DNA of 64,000 nt from Effrenium voratum (GCA_963377175.1 CAUJNA010000580.1:579236-643235); one strand, 5' to 3'; positions 19,601-28,929 are shown, counted from the first letter of the stretch. The notes: generated by a model from the letters alone, not told the origin. A program made the numbers and translations.

Positions 19601-22600
19601 ACTTAACCGTTGCTGGGTCTCCCGAGACAGGACGGCCGCTGGCAATGGCAGCTTGCGCAAGGCTGCGCACTGATTTCCTCGGTCGTGACTCGACTGAAGT
19701 TTCCCACAAACGCAAAAACCCCAATCGCTAAAGATGCAATCCCATCTGCAATGTTGCCCTCACCAGCCAACTTGGCTGTCCTCACCAGCCAACTTGGCTG
19801 TTTTCAAAGAGCGGAGCTGATTCCGTTCCCCCTCCCAGACTCCCAATCAAAGATGGTTCCCTTCACAAAAAAACCTTGCGAACATGTGTTGCGTTATTAG
19901 GAGCCCTTCCCACGTTCCACAACCTCGTCTTCGCGCTTCCGGTTAGCAAGCAATGGCTTCCTGACTAGGGCTAGGGTTCGGGAGAAGGGGCTGCCCCGTA
20001 AAAAGACTGGCAGAGGGGTCGGCGGGAGAAATCATTGACCTAGCCTAGCGTGGGCTTTGGGTGGATTGAACACATTTCATCATGGAATCGCGGGGACCTT
20101 CATTAGTAGGTGAGCATCCCTCCTCAACTTTGGAACGCGACCCTTGAGCTGGTTGGCCAGCTGAGGCAATAAACGCGCCGCCCGCCGCCGAGCTGCTCGA
20201 GATCCTCGTTGAGCTCTTCCTCGGCATCTTGCAGTACTTGGGCGAAATACGTCTCTGCAAAGGCGGGCTGAAACCGAACCTGGGCTTGCGGGCAGGGCGT
20301 GGCATGCTGGGGCACGCAGAGCAACCAGTGGCCAGTGGAACCCCGCACCCCCCAATGGCCGTGAAAAAGAAGGAACTCTTGCCACCCCTTGTCATGTGAG
20401 CTTTTGCTTTTTGCCGGAGAGGAGCTTCTTCATAGGATTGCAATTCGTCCATGTGACAGCCTTCTCCAAAAAGATTTGCAATTTCCACGGCCAGAATGCT
20501 ACATTCAGACACTTCGCATTCCTCTGGGGGCGCATCTGGGCCTCCTTCCAGCGCGTTGAAGCAGTCGCGCATCACTTCAATTGCAATGCGGTCTCTCCAG
20601 TCCTAGGCAGAAAAGGAGTGGTTTAGCTTAAGGCCACTTGGGGCACCTTTGGCCCATGTAACTTAAACCAAAACCCCAAACGGAGAATCCCGATGAAAAA
20701 CAGGATACACCTGAGGCCGCTTAGGGGCGGCGTCAGCCTGTTTGAGCAAAAACCCAAATTTGGATCCCCAGTTACAAGCAGATGCTCGCTCGAAAAGGAA
20801 AAACCTTTAGCTGTGGTGTTGGCAGCTTCATGCTGCCTTGTTCTTCAAAGAAAAGCAGCCGTTTCTCAAAGTTGTACTCATGGTGCACGCAAGGCTCATC
20901 AAATGAAATGTGGCACGCGCGTTGAAGATACATGTTGTTGCTGGGAGCAGGGTGGATCATGCGGAAGACAGTCCACGAATCTTTCTGCAGGCACCCCTTT
21001 AGCGCGTAGCACTTGCCCTTGACCAAGGCCAGTTTCACATGCTCTCTCAGCAAATTCATGTCATTGGGTTGTTCTTGTTCATGCTGTCCAAGACAAACAC
21101 TTGCCAACTGAGCGGTGAATTCTTGCTTCGCTGCCCGTAGCTCAGCAAGTTGGCTGTGATCAGCTGCAGACATGTCCTTCATGAAACTTTCCAAGAGGCC
21201 GGTCTTGGACTCCCAACTGCCTGAAAAAAGCTCGCCTATCCGTGCCAGGAAATCTGCAAGGCGTCGCTGAAACTGCGGAGCCTGAAGGTCCAGATTCTGG
21301 CGCCGCCTCATGGCCGCACTTAAGGCAGCTGGGGTCTGGTGGAACTTGAACGCCAAAAGCCTCTTCAGGATCGAGTGGCGGCCCTCCAACCGTTGCATAA
21401 CCACAAGGCTCGTTGCGTACGACAGGAGCTCATCAAAGATTTCAACATGCATTTCCTGGCGCGAGCCACTTGCCCACGCAGCGAACGACTCCCAGTGTGG
21501 CCCCTCCTTGCTCAGGAAACGGAAGGTGATTGCCTCAGAGCAGCACTGACTGACAGCACTGAATCAAGCTCCGAGAAGTTTCTCACACCATCAGCGCAAC
21601 TCTACTACTGACCAGAATGATTTGGGAGTCACTCCTTGTCCTTGTTAATGGCTGGCAAAAACGCGTTTGTTGACGCAACTCTATCCCCTTGGTTGATGGC
21701 TTCAAAACATGTCTGAGGAGCTGACGCCTAACGCAGCCTTGTTTTTTGTGCGGTCGTACTGTTTGATCAGAAGCGAAGCAGCTCGTCGGGCTAGCCCTAC
21801 TGCTGGACTTGCCTGACAAGGGCGGGCCGTCACGATTGAACACACGGACCCGGTCATCCCAAAAGGGTTGCGTGGCGTTTTGCAGTGTAAGGCTGAATCA
21901 CTGAATATCACTGACTCATGGGCTTTGAAGCAAACACGGGCATCGCCGCAACTGCAAACAGCTGCCAAAACAACACTACACGCAAAAGCAACAACAAACC
22001 AAACACAGGCGCAACATAAGGAGGCAGCTGGGCTGGACTGGACTTTCAATTTTGGTTCGTAATAACAGTTTAGCTAAGTCACGCTAGCAGTGTCATCAAA
22101 CCGTTCCACAAACGGCCGCATGACCATAAGCAGCGACCATGGCAACTGGCCCCAGTATCCAAAGCTCTGCGTCGTTCGAAACTTCAGCTTGGATATCGCA
22201 ACATTGTACTCGTCCAGTAGCCTGCGTGCGATTGCGAAGCCTTTGCCATCATCGCTATCAAAGCTTCGCAGAGAGCTGATTGCTGCGCGAGCGCTTGATG
22301 GTAGGTGGGAGCGCGCGTCGTCAAGCTTCGTCAGCGCCACCTGCGGCAAGCCACACGCTAGCAATACGCCAGTGCGCCCCGTCATAGCGCATGAGAAAGT
22401 AGTACTCTCTCGCCTCTCAGCCAGACTGTGGCACGGGCAGCCATGAGAAACCCCAGAAAACCAGTGGCCCCAGGCCGCCAAAGACTGGCAAAGCTCAGCA
22501 ATAGCCCAAAACTCCGCACTTTCAAGGCAGTCCTCCGACAAGTTGGCAAGAAGCTGCATCTGCTGCACGGTGAGCGAATCATCATCGTCCTCCGGGTTCC

Positions 22601-24750
22601 TTGATGAAGCCGATGATGTAAAATCGTCCAGTCTGAGATACATAAAAGCTTGTTTGCGCGGCAGTACCCAGGCAAGCGTCTCGTACAAGTACTCCCACCT
22701 GTGATCCACAAAAGGCGGGCACAATTGACGGAAGAGCGCGCGAAGTTGCCCCTTGTAATGCTCAGGCACGGAGCTGTTCATACCAATGCAGACATCTCTA
22801 AAGCGCTCCAGTCTGTAATATTTGCCAAATGCCCGCGCAAAAGCTGAGAGGGTATCTTTGAATAGTCGCCAGCCTGAGAAGGCGGACGGAATCTCCTCCA
22901 TGATATGATGCAAGCCATGATCGACGTCTGCGATCGGCAGTGCGTGCGAAAAAAGCCGCGAAAATGATGCGCTTGCGTCGTCAGCTTCACCCTGGTCCCG
23001 TTTCTCTTCCTGTAGGAAGTCCTGAAGCGTCCATAGCCCTGCCTCCGCCCCAAAATCAAACAATAAGCTTCTTGTCCGCCTTACAGTGCATTTTAAGTCT
23101 TCAGACTCCATGGATAGGCTTTTGAGCAGCAGCTTGCCTTTGTGCACCGCGGAAGCTGCCCTGGACCCAACAATCGCCAGCGGCAAAATCCGCGATTGAA
23201 TGGCGAATCTGCCTTCTTGAAGTAGCTGCTCGACAGTCATGTTTGAAGCATACGGCAAGGAGACACCCAGTTGGCACCAGTCATACTCACAAACAAAGAA
23301 ATCACGCCCCCCCTTTGGGGACGCATCCGCCCGAAGATGAATGTACCAGCGCGATTGGGAAGATGATGACAGGATATACTGGCGCGCGTACACGCACGTT
23401 GCCATATCCAGCTCAATACGGCTTCTGCAGAGCGTGGCTAGCGACGGAGATTGCAACTCCTAGTCGAGGGTCAATCTTGTTCTCGAGATCACACTGCCAA
23501 CACTGCGAGTGTACAAACAAGAACTGCGGACTAATTAGGTGCCGTTTGTGATTGTGAACCCATTCCTGTCCTGATCCAGAAAGTGCTGGGCCATATCCGG
23601 GTGAAGGCAGACCTTCAGCGACCTGAATGGCTCAAGGGACTGGTTCAAAATTGCGGCAAAAGCCACCAGTGCTCAGTGCGTGTCAGGCATCGCTACAGAA
23701 TGACACATCTTGAAAGGTCAACCATTTTCCTGCTGTCGCTTTAAGGGCGGCCTTTCCTTTTGTTAACACAAGGGCATCCGCGAAAAAAATCCTTGCCAAA
23801 CAAACGGGTTGCTTGCAGCCGGGTATCCCTTCCCAAAATGATTTCGTGGCATTGTTTCTATTGTCATTCCGTCACCGTCCGAGTTTGCCTCCTCGCTTCT
23901 AGGTGGCCAGCACCGGCGAGGGGGGGGGAGGGGGGGGGGTGAGACAGGGGGGCGGGGGGGCGAAAACGTGCGCCGCCCAAGGAGCTGGCCTGCCTCTCCA
24001 AATCTCGTATCCGCCAACATTGCTCGGTGTGTCGGACACCTAAGAGAGGATAGAGGATAACCACCCCCCCTAACCCCCCCCCCGCCCGATGCCTGATACG
24101 TGCACCCCCACCCCCCCCCCCCACGGACCGCACGGCAATTTGATGACGTTCCACTAAACGCAAAACAAGGGTCCCAGGCTCGATTCCCCCTGCCGGCTCT
24201 TTGCTGGTTTGGGGTTCCTGCCTCCTCTTGCCGAAAATCTGGCAAAACTCTGTGTTTTTGGACGTCCTGATTGCGAAAACGCTGGAAAACCCGTGTTTTT
24301 TTTGCGGGAAATCTTGGGGAGCAAAGGGGAAACGCAAGGAAGTGCAAGGAAATGAGGGAAGGAAATAGAAAGTCGACATGACAGGAAAGCAGCGGGAAAT
24401 GAAAGGGAAGCAAAGGGGAACTGAAAGGACATGCAAGGGACAGACATGACAACAAGGGAGTGCAGGGGGAATGAGGGGAAACAAAGCGGCACGACGGGAG
24501 ATGTAGGGAAATGACTTGCAACGAAAGAACGGGACATACATGGAAAATGAAGCGGACATACCGAGAAAATGTCAGGGACATGAAGGGGGAGTTGAAAGGC
24601 ATGGAAGGGACATGACCAGGATTTCATGGGAAACGTGAAAAGGACATGAAAGGGAAATCAAGAAGAAAGCCAGTAGTGAGATGACAGTTCAGGATCATGA
24701 AGGGGCAGTGCAACTCAGGGAAGGTGACGCTGCAATGCAGATAGGCTGCA

Positions 24751-24789
<39 letters not shown>

Positions 24790-24804
24790 AAGAGCGAGAC
24801 ACAG

Positions 24805-24838
<34 letters not shown>

Positions 24839-24953
24839 GCAGAGGCAGAGGCAGAGGCAGAGGCAGAGGCAGAGGCAGAGGCAGAGGCAGAGGCAGAGGC
24901 AGAGGCAGAGGCAGAGGCAGAGGCAGAGGCAGAGGCAGAGAGCAGAGGCAGAG

Positions 24954-25041
<88 letters not shown>

Positions 25042-25104
25042 GACAGAGAGAGACAGAGAGAGACAGAGAGAGACAGAGAGAGACAGAGAGAGACAGAGAG
25101 AGAC

Positions 25105-25138
<34 letters not shown>

Positions 25139-27433
25139 GGAAATTGGGGGGGAGGAGAGAGAGGTTTGGGGGGACGGGGAGGATGGGGGAGCAGGGGGAG
25201 GGAGAGAGGACGACAGAACAGAGACAAGGGAGAGAGGAAGAAGGAGAACAGGGAGAGGAACAATGTCGGCGGACTGAGCCGGAGGCTCTAAAGTTTCTGA
25301 ACCAAAAACCTAAACCAAAAACAACCCAAAACCAAGCCACACCATTCCAATAGTTCCCCTAGCGCAGCCAGTCTGAACTGGTGCAACTGGAAACCTCCTG
25401 TTTCCAACCAAATCTTGTATTTCTGAACCAAAAGCATAACAAAAACAACCCAAAACCAAACAACCTTTCTGAACTAAAACTGAACTCGCAAAATCCCTCC
25501 ACGATTTCTCACGCGCGCGGCGCAGGCTCGCTCAAGAGTCCTGTCAAAGCGTGGAGGCGGTGGATTTCTTTTCTGGGTTTGGTTGTCCATCTATAGGGCC
25601 ACGTCCGTCAGGGACCCACCAGACAATGGCAGCGGTTCCCCTGCTAGCTTCCCAACTTAAAACCAACCCGTTCTCCCCTAATGTCCCTTAGAATAGAAAT
25701 CCAAGAGACGGGCACAAGCGACCCCAAACTCTTCCGGCCACTGAGCCCAGGACATAGCCAGCGCTGATGCCATGTCCGTCGGGTTCTTCCTCAGGCCAGG
25801 CGGAGGGAAACCGATGTTCTTTCATGGCGGGCTGTAAGGAAGATGAATCGAACCTTGACAAAATGGGGGGAGGTTAATCTGTAAAGCTAGGCGAACCTAC
25901 ACCTACAAAGGAAAACAAAACAGACCGCATTTTTTCTGTGAGAATCAATTCATCAGCCAGCAGGACTGAATGGAGCATGTATTCAGGTCGATATGCCAGG
26001 CCTCCAATTCTTTTGCCAGCTGTTGTTGACAAAGAGGATGAGCTCTGGGCTAGGACGCGCGATTGCCGCGGGTTGTAAAGGGTGCAGATTCCCAAGATCT
26101 TGTCGCACCGGTCCTTGACTAAAGGCGTATTCCCCTCTTCAGCAGCTTTCACAATTTCCCCAAGTAGGCTGGTCAAAGCAGACGGCGGAGGATTTGCCTC
26201 CCGAAGCGTAAGCGCCCCCGGCAAACACCGAGACATTGACGCTGCAGCAGCCCGCGCAATGTACCTTGCGCCAGGCCGGCAAGGCGATAAACAACTAAAA
26301 CAGATTTATTTCGACGAAAGGCCTTGGAATGCTCCCGTGATTTGGCAGCCCGCCCCCATCCCGTCTGGAAACCCCAAGCCATGTAAACATATGAGCTAGG
26401 AACAACACTGGGGCACTGCGTTTGGTGGAGCATTTCTTACCAGATTTGCCAATGTTGGTCTTGGGGGACGGGCCTCTATTTCTAGCTGTAACATTGTCAG
26501 TTGCAGAGCTGAGAAAACGTATTATGTTGTGTGAAAGTAAAGGGGCGCCTACAATTAACTTGGAACCAAGCTTCCGGAGGTGTTGCAAGTCGCCCGCCGG
26601 AAAACTGTATGTGGCCAATAGCCTTGCAACAGTGAACTCAGCCTCGGCCCCTTCGCCAAAGCTTGGTTCACTTGGTGATGAATGCAGCTGTTTCACCTTC
26701 GTTCGGTCGGCTACATCAAATAGAAGCCGGTAGTCCGCCCCGTTGAAAGCCGACAAGTTGCGTATTTTAGCAATCGCCTCGCAAGGCCGGCTGCCTACCA
26801 AGGGTGGGCTCAAGCTGCCGTGGAATCGGAAGCCCTGCGAGCTGATCGCGTCGAGAAAAATGTACACCTCGTCCTCGGGCCGCGCGGAGTTGGGGGGGGG
26901 GGGGATAAATTTTACCTTTTGAATAGTCTGACATTCCTATATATATATATACTTAAATATACTTTTAAATACTTTCGTAAAATCATTAATTATCTAATTG
27001 AAACAAAATGCTAAAGGAAATGGGAACGCCGTGAAAATCAATTAATTCGTTTCTTGAAGTTGTTATTCTAAAGTGTAATCAGTGATTGAACACTTAAGAG
27101 ACAGCGTCAGAGGCACAATGGCAAACACCATAGACTGACATGAACCGATTGCGAAGTCGTTAGCATTTACTAAACTGAGCAGCCAACGGCAAAATTGCAA
27201 CATGCGCAAGCATTTGGAAAACCCACTGGAAGTTAAAAAAGCCGGGGTGCCATTTGTTCTGGCATCTCAGCACTTCTGGTAAAGCACCAAATGTGCCCGG
27301 ATGGAAGTTGAAACTGCCTTCTGGGCACAAACAGCCGGGTCCGCGCCCTCTTTGCGGGCCGTGAAGGCTCCGGCTCCAGGCTGATTGCAGCACCATGCCC
27401 ATCACCATTGCCCACCGCATTTGCGGTGGCCAT
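13419..27433 (-). CDS. Gene 2: long multi-exon protein with C-terminal cytosine-C5 DNA methyltransferase
   Basis: Eighteen exons on the minus strand, about 2,100 residues, from ATG at 27433 to TGA at 13419. Exon 1 has a bipartite-like basic patch (RPAKRARTRLFVPRR), consistent with a nuclear protein. Exons 2-12 encode about 1,450 residues I cannot assign. Exons 13-18 form a C5 methyltransferase: motif I FSEFAGYGTAELAA, motif IV GSPCPDWS with the Pro-Cys catalytic pair, motif VI FWHENVIGFP, motif VIII GFPVRRQRKY and a probable motif X. Such enzymes move a methyl group from S-adenosylmethionine to cytosine C5. Splice phase is continuous across exons 13-18. An AG six bases before the ATG region (ctgagcag) could accept a trans-spliced leader. 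C5 methyltransferases carried by retrotransposons are known in dinoflagellates; no reverse transcriptase or LTR is seen here. It could also be two genes, since exon 4 can end in a stop at 22074. Confidence 0.65.
13870..14000 (+). repeat. CAGCATCACCAGCAACA trinucleotide-like repeat
   Basis: Degenerate units of 'agcaccaccagcaacat' and 'ccagcatcaccagcaaca' with two copies of 'gcttggggcagtatgta'. Non-coding in the gene model. Confidence 0.7.
14040..14425. repeat. Palindromic GTCGAC array in last gene 2 intron
   Basis: Five copies of a ~30-bp near-perfect palindrome, 'ggttaggcaaacg' + 'tcgacgtttgcctaacc', lie at about 14045, 14116, 14190, 14268 and 14380, spaced by 'ccaggccgtgtcccgg' and 'gtgccgtttgagg' linkers. 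The 14187-14300 part is itself a larger inverted repeat around a 16-nt centre at 14235-14250. Confidence 0.95.
14665..14941 (-). CDS. Gene 2 exon 17: probable target-recognition region
   Basis: Acceptor 'ctctgcaag|GATCGG', donor 'AAGCAGCAG|GTCTAC', joined in phase to exon 16. Contains IGNILAEFAANVGTELSLTA, HKKCEQKYRRLFPAAVVADL and RARWGTAVFPTLTKACTRMI. Its place between motifs VIII and X is that of the target-recognition region of C5 methyltransferases. Confidence 0.65.
15009..15169 (-). CDS. Gene 2 exon 16: methyltransferase motif VIII
   Basis: Acceptor 'ccagcaag|AATTTT', donor 'CAATATTG|GTGCTT'. Encodes SYFTQVVTLDPTMYGFPVRR then QRKYALCVDRG; the G-x-P-x-R-R-x-R core is motif VIII. Introns on each side are 54 and 67 nt, and both keep phase. 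Confidence 0.8.
15224..15322 (-). CDS. Gene 2 exon 15: methyltransferase motif VI (ENV)
   Basis: Acceptor 'ctacccgcag|CCAAGG', donor 'GGCAAG|GTGTAG', 33 codons in phase 0 at both ends. Encodes PRAFWHENVIGFPVQELERI with the ENV tripeptide of motif VI at about 15261-15283. The intron upstream is only 41 nt. Confidence 0.8.
15364..15697 (-). CDS. Gene 2 exon 14: methyltransferase motif IV
   Basis: Acceptor 'gggcttgag|GCTCCA', donor 'TTTAAAG|GTCATT'. Encodes LTVLAAGSPCPDWSNFGERG at about 15455-15515. The Pro-Cys pair is the catalytic signature of cytosine-C5 methyltransferases and the following Gly-Glu-Arg-Gly turn is typical. Ends CCFYVERLGSLK, leading in phase to exon 15. Confidence 0.82.
15862..16150. 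repeat. Inverted array of GGTGGTCGAAC units in gene 2 intron
   Basis: The left side (15875-16000) carries 'ggtggtcgaac' units, the right side (16012-16148) carries the reverse 'gttcgaccacc' units, several of each. The whole could fold into a long hairpin. It sits in the intron between methyltransferase motif I-III and motif IV exons. Confidence 0.9.
16203..16705 (-). CDS. Gene 2 exon 13: methyltransferase motifs I-III
   Basis: Acceptor 'tgccctgag|GATGTC'. Motif I (SAM-binding) DVKIFSEFAGYGTAELAA lies at about 16652-16702, motif II VESFAADLSPACRRML at about 16559-16605, and ASCVFGDIL is a plausible motif III. The exon fits phase with exon 14 only if it ends at 'GCCCGCAG|GAGACC', a GA donor. 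GA donors are reported for dinoflagellates; a GT donor a few bases upstream (AAGTAC|GTCGTG) would break the phase. Confidence 0.75.
17476..17821 (-). CDS. Gene 2 exon 12
   Basis: Acceptor 'gctttcaaag|CATCAG'. Contains SAFDLIHIVLEHSASCLRCS, an acidic stretch (ADVVDDEDVLPSGIIEVAKT) and a Lys-rich run (VRKVKKNNLKKKPT) just before the methyltransferase domain. Donor near 17476 uncertain. Confidence 0.55.
17857..18148 (-). CDS. Gene 2 exon 11
   Basis: Acceptor 'cttccaag|GCGACT', donor 'CGCGAAGA|GTGAAA'. Encodes DYALDVCSDIGRSYHRTDTA, MILQELAVVMVGPSHNIPPA and RRRTVADLLLIVYHEPFRKA. No domain recognised. Confidence 0.55.
18350..18537 (-). CDS. Gene 2 exon 10, acidic Pro/Glu linker
   Basis: Acceptor 'aattgttag|CGCCAG', donor 'CTACCAG|GTCCGC'. 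Begins ASAGWLLFGRRQRQQVAQSQ and turns into a Pro/Glu/Gly-rich acidic linker. Confidence 0.5.
19001..19106 (-). CDS. Gene 2 exon 9
   Basis: Acceptor 'tgttccgag|GACGGG', donor 'AAGGATT|GTAATA'. Encodes DGLEINWVAPGQKAEFYKKL and QLYFAGQSEIGKG. A (GT)n run lies just outside at about 19140-19163. Confidence 0.5.
19231..19660 (-). CDS. Gene 2 exon 8
   Basis: Contains GRPVSGDPATVKWMTSVGML, SRYAIKKRLEAQGWAAADSA and APLDYFLLLKHQLGRLTEYD. Donor 'TTCATCAA|GTGAGG'. Acceptor near 19660 is uncertain. Unknown globular segment. Confidence 0.55.
20142..20278 (-). CDS. Gene 2 exon 7
   Basis: Acceptor 'gcaagcccag|GTTCGG', donor 'CTCAAGG|GTCGCG'. Encodes VRFQPAFAETYFAQVLQDAE and EEELNEDLEQLGGGRRVYCL. Confidence 0.5.
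20386..20602 (-). CDS. Gene 2 exon 6
   Basis: Acceptor 'tctgcctag|GACTGG', donor 'ACAAGGG|GTGGCA'. Encodes DWRDRIAIEVMRDCFNALEG, then acidic Cys-containing CEVSECSILAVEIANLFGEG. No domain recognised. Confidence 0.55.
20675..20790 (+). repeat. Dispersed unit of the ~90-bp repeat
   Basis: One to two units matching the array at 12375-13115 ('ggcggcgtcagcctgtttga', 'aaaacccaaatttgga'). It lies inside a gene 2 intron between exons 6 and 5. Confidence 0.6.
20805..21556 (-). CDS. Gene 2 exon 5
   Basis: Open from about 'gtcag|TGCTGC' to donor 'CTAAAG|GTTTTT'. Contains FRFLSKEGPHWESFAAWASG, then ELLSYATSLVVMQRLEGRHS and ILKRLLAFKFHQTPAALSAA, a pattern (R-x-E-x-x-H-S-x-x-K-R) that may belong to the same large domain as exon 4. 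A charged C-terminal half follows. Unknown function. Confidence 0.55.
22083..23459 (-). CDS. Gene 2 exon 4, largest exon, unknown domain
   Basis: About 460 codons open without interruption. Acceptor 'cctcgactag|GAGTTG'. It either splices at 'GCTAGC|GTGACT' or stops at TAG (22074). Contains WYIHLRADASPKGGRDFFVC, LDFGAEAGL-like and LFSHALPIADVDHGLHHIME segments, a Cys/His pair in GCPCHSLAERRE, and EYNVAISKLKFRTTQSFGYW near the end. It has the feel of large repetitive dinoflagellate open frames that may derive from transposases, but I cannot point to a DDE triad. Function unknown. Confidence 0.6.
23460..25925 (-). other. Gene 2 intron 3, repeat-rich
   Basis: A ~2.5-kb gap between exons 3 and 4 holding the AG-rich microsatellite, C and G homopolymer runs at 23920-24120 and a degenerate 'gggaaatgaagggga' purine stretch at 24340-24660. 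No convincing exon seen. Confidence 0.5.
24741..25140 (+). repeat. (AG)n / (GGCAGA)n / (GAGAGACA)n purine tract
   Basis: Nearly 400 nt of almost pure purine on the plus strand: AG dinucleotides, then AGAGGC hexamers (24834-24950), AG again, then AGAGAGAC units (25030-25110). Frames rich in Arg/Glu or Leu/Ser over it are repeat products. Confidence 0.95.
25926..26264 (-). CDS. Gene 2 exon 3
   Basis: Acceptor 'ctggcgcaag|GTACAT', donor 'ATGCG|GTCTGT'. Contains SALTSLLGEIVKAAEEGNTP, RCDKILGICTLYNPRQSRVL and RIGGLAYRPEYMLHSVLLAD. No domain recognised. Confidence 0.6.
26441..26873 (-). CDS. Gene 2 exon 2
   Basis: Acceptor 'gcggcccgag|GACGAG', strong donor 'AATCTG|GTAAGA'. Contains VYIFLDAISSQGFRFHGSLS, EFTVARLLATYSFPAGDLQH and LIVGAPLLSHNIIRFLSSA. 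Globular in look, family unknown. Confidence 0.6.
26874..27287 (-). other. Gene 2 intron 1, AT-rich
   Basis: Between exons 1 and 2. It is much more AT-rich than its surroundings from 26910 to 27130, with a TATATA tract near 26940, and on the minus strand ends in a run of about a dozen C before 'gcggcccgag'. Confidence 0.5.
27288..27433 (-). CDS. Gene 2 exon 1 with basic nuclear-type signal
   Basis: True ATG followed by MATANAVGNGDGHGAAIS and SRPAKRARTRLFVPRRQF. Donor 'CATTTG|GTGCTT'. The next exon lies beyond an AT-rich intron ending in a long C run. Confidence 0.5.
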
Positions 27434-27619
27434 TGCTGCTCAGCCCTCGTTCACAGTAACCACCTAGTTTAAACCAATACGGCGGCATTTCTCAACAGCA
27501 TGCAGCACGAGCAGTGAGTCAAACGTCATGATTTCAAACATCTTCAACAACTGTTGTTTGCCCTTGGCATGTTTACATTCAAAAAAAGACCTTCAAACAA
27601 AAAACACCCGCCTTTGAAT
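27434..27619. other. 5' flank of gene 2
   Basis: No coding frame. On the minus strand an AG (ctgagcag) lies just before the exon 1 ATG and could be a trans-splice acceptor. No dinoflagellate promoter motif can be claimed. Confidence 0.35.
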
Positions 27620-27675
27620 GACACCAACTGCGCGGATGGCGCCTTCCAAAGTTTTAGCAGGCCTCACGAAATACC

Positions 27676-27862
27676 ATAGGTCGAGGTGCAAAAATTCGAG
27701 TTGTTTTTGCGTTTTTTGCGGTGCCCGCACGAATGTCTGCGGAGATCGGCGTGGTCGAGGTGCAAAAGCTCAAGGTGTTTTGCGTTTTTTTGCGGTGCCC
27801 GCGCGACCCTCTGCGGGGATCGGCGTGGTCGAGGCGCAAAAACTCGAGGCTTTTTGCGTTTT
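27676..27862 (+). repeat. GGGGATCGGCGTGGTCGAGG repeat, three units
   Basis: Three ~78-bp units matching the two at 4228-4372 ('ttttgcggtgcccgc', 'ctctgcgggga', 'gtggtcgaggtgcaaaa'). Confidence 0.9.
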
Positions 27863-27945
27863 TGATTGTTTTGGATGAACCCTTTGGGGAGATCATGCGT
27901 GTCGAAGCGCTCTCGCTGTGGCGCCGTGCGATTTTGTTGCTGGCG

Positions 27946-28034
27946 AAATGGCCTTTAGAAGTTGTCTCGTGGTTTGCGCGCCTGCTTTCGCAATCCCGCG
28001 GTCGTGGGTTCGATTCCCCCCTGGTCCGCGCCAG
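27946..28034 (+). pseudogene. tRNA-like remnant
   Basis: Contains a good B-box/T-arm (gtgggttcgattccccc), an A-box-like 'gtctcgtggtttgcgcgcc' 40 nt upstream, a loop that could present anticodon CGC (tttcgcaatc), and 'cgcca' at the end. The anticodon stem does not pair and no 7-bp acceptor stem forms, so this is a decayed tRNA or the head of a tRNA-derived SINE, not a working tRNA. Confidence 0.45.
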
Positions 28035-28206
28035 CTCCGGCTTGAAAATCGCAGCCTTTAAGTACAAACGTAGTAGTGTGCGGAGTATGCTCCCGCAGCT
28101 CCGGCTGGAAAATCGCAACTTTTAAGTACAAACGTAGTACGTGGAGCACACTCCCGCAGCTCCGGCTGGAAAATCGCAACTTTTAAGTACAAAAATAGCA
28201 CGCGAA
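28030..28206 (+). repeat. ~63-bp repeat 'AGCTCCGGCTGGAAAATCGC'
   Basis: Three units of 'cagctccggctggaaaatcg', 'aacttttaagtacaaacgta' and 'gtgcggagtatgctcccg'. The first unit follows directly on the tRNA-like T-arm, so the two may be one composite element. Confidence 0.8.
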
Positions 28207-28215
28207 GTACATTCC

Positions 28216-28650
28216 GGCAGCACTTGCGCAGAGCAACTTGCGCAGAGTCACTTGCGCAGAGCAACTTGCACAGACCAACTTGCACAGAGCACATGCGCAA
28301 AGCGCTTGCACGGAGCAACTGGCGCAGAGCACTTGCGCAGAGCAACTTGCTCAGAGCACTTGCGCAGAGCAACTTGCACAGAGCACTTGCGTGCAGCAGC
28401 TTGCAGAGAGCAACTTGCGCGCAGCAGCCTGGAACAATGCAGCTTGCGCAGACCACTTTCGTGAGAAATCGCGCGGCGCAGTTCGTGCAAAGCACATTGC
28501 GCCGAGCAGACTCGTGCAGAGCCAACTTGCACAGAGCCAGTTGCGCAGAGCCACTCGCGAAAAGTAGCTTGCGTAGAGCCAACTTTCACAGAGCCAAGCT
28601 GCGCAGAGCCATCTTGCACAGAGCTAAGTTGCGCGAGCGTGCTTTGCAGA
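28216..28650 (+). repeat. ~15-bp CTTGCGCAGAGCAA minisatellite
   Basis: About 28 units of 'cttgcgcagagcaa' and 'cttgcacagagccaa' variants. Same family as 3915-4075. The Ala/Arg/Gln/Cys-rich open frames on both strands come from the repeat. Confidence 0.9.
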
Positions 28651-28929
28651 AACTGTGGCCGTCGTGTAAGCTTTGCTATTGATAGCTTTGCCTTTTGCTT
28701 GTAATTCGTTTCGAGCTTTACGAGCTTTACTCTTCTTGTTTTAACGGATGTAAATGGGATCGAGCACTGCCATGTTTCCTCTCGTAGGACGATGAGAAGG
28801 AGCTCTCATGTGACCATACACATTGCGCATCGCCGCGTGCAGACACGCTCGCCGCAGCGATGTAAAAAGGTGCCTCCGCGGCTGGATGAGCACCTGGGGA
28901 AAAATGCTTTCGGGCCAATTGTCCTCTAG

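Noticed and set aside
24165..24200. Second tRNA-like element ('ggctcgattccccctgcc')
   Set aside because: Only a weak B-box-like match; no A-box or stems.
24624..25353. Open frames of 180-240 codons rich in Ser/Leu or Arg/Glu
   Set aside because: Produced by the purine microsatellite, which is open in several frames on both strands.
27946..28034. Functional tRNA-Ala (CGC)
   Set aside because: The T-arm and an anticodon-like loop are present, but anticodon and acceptor stems do not pair. Kept only as a tRNA-like remnant.
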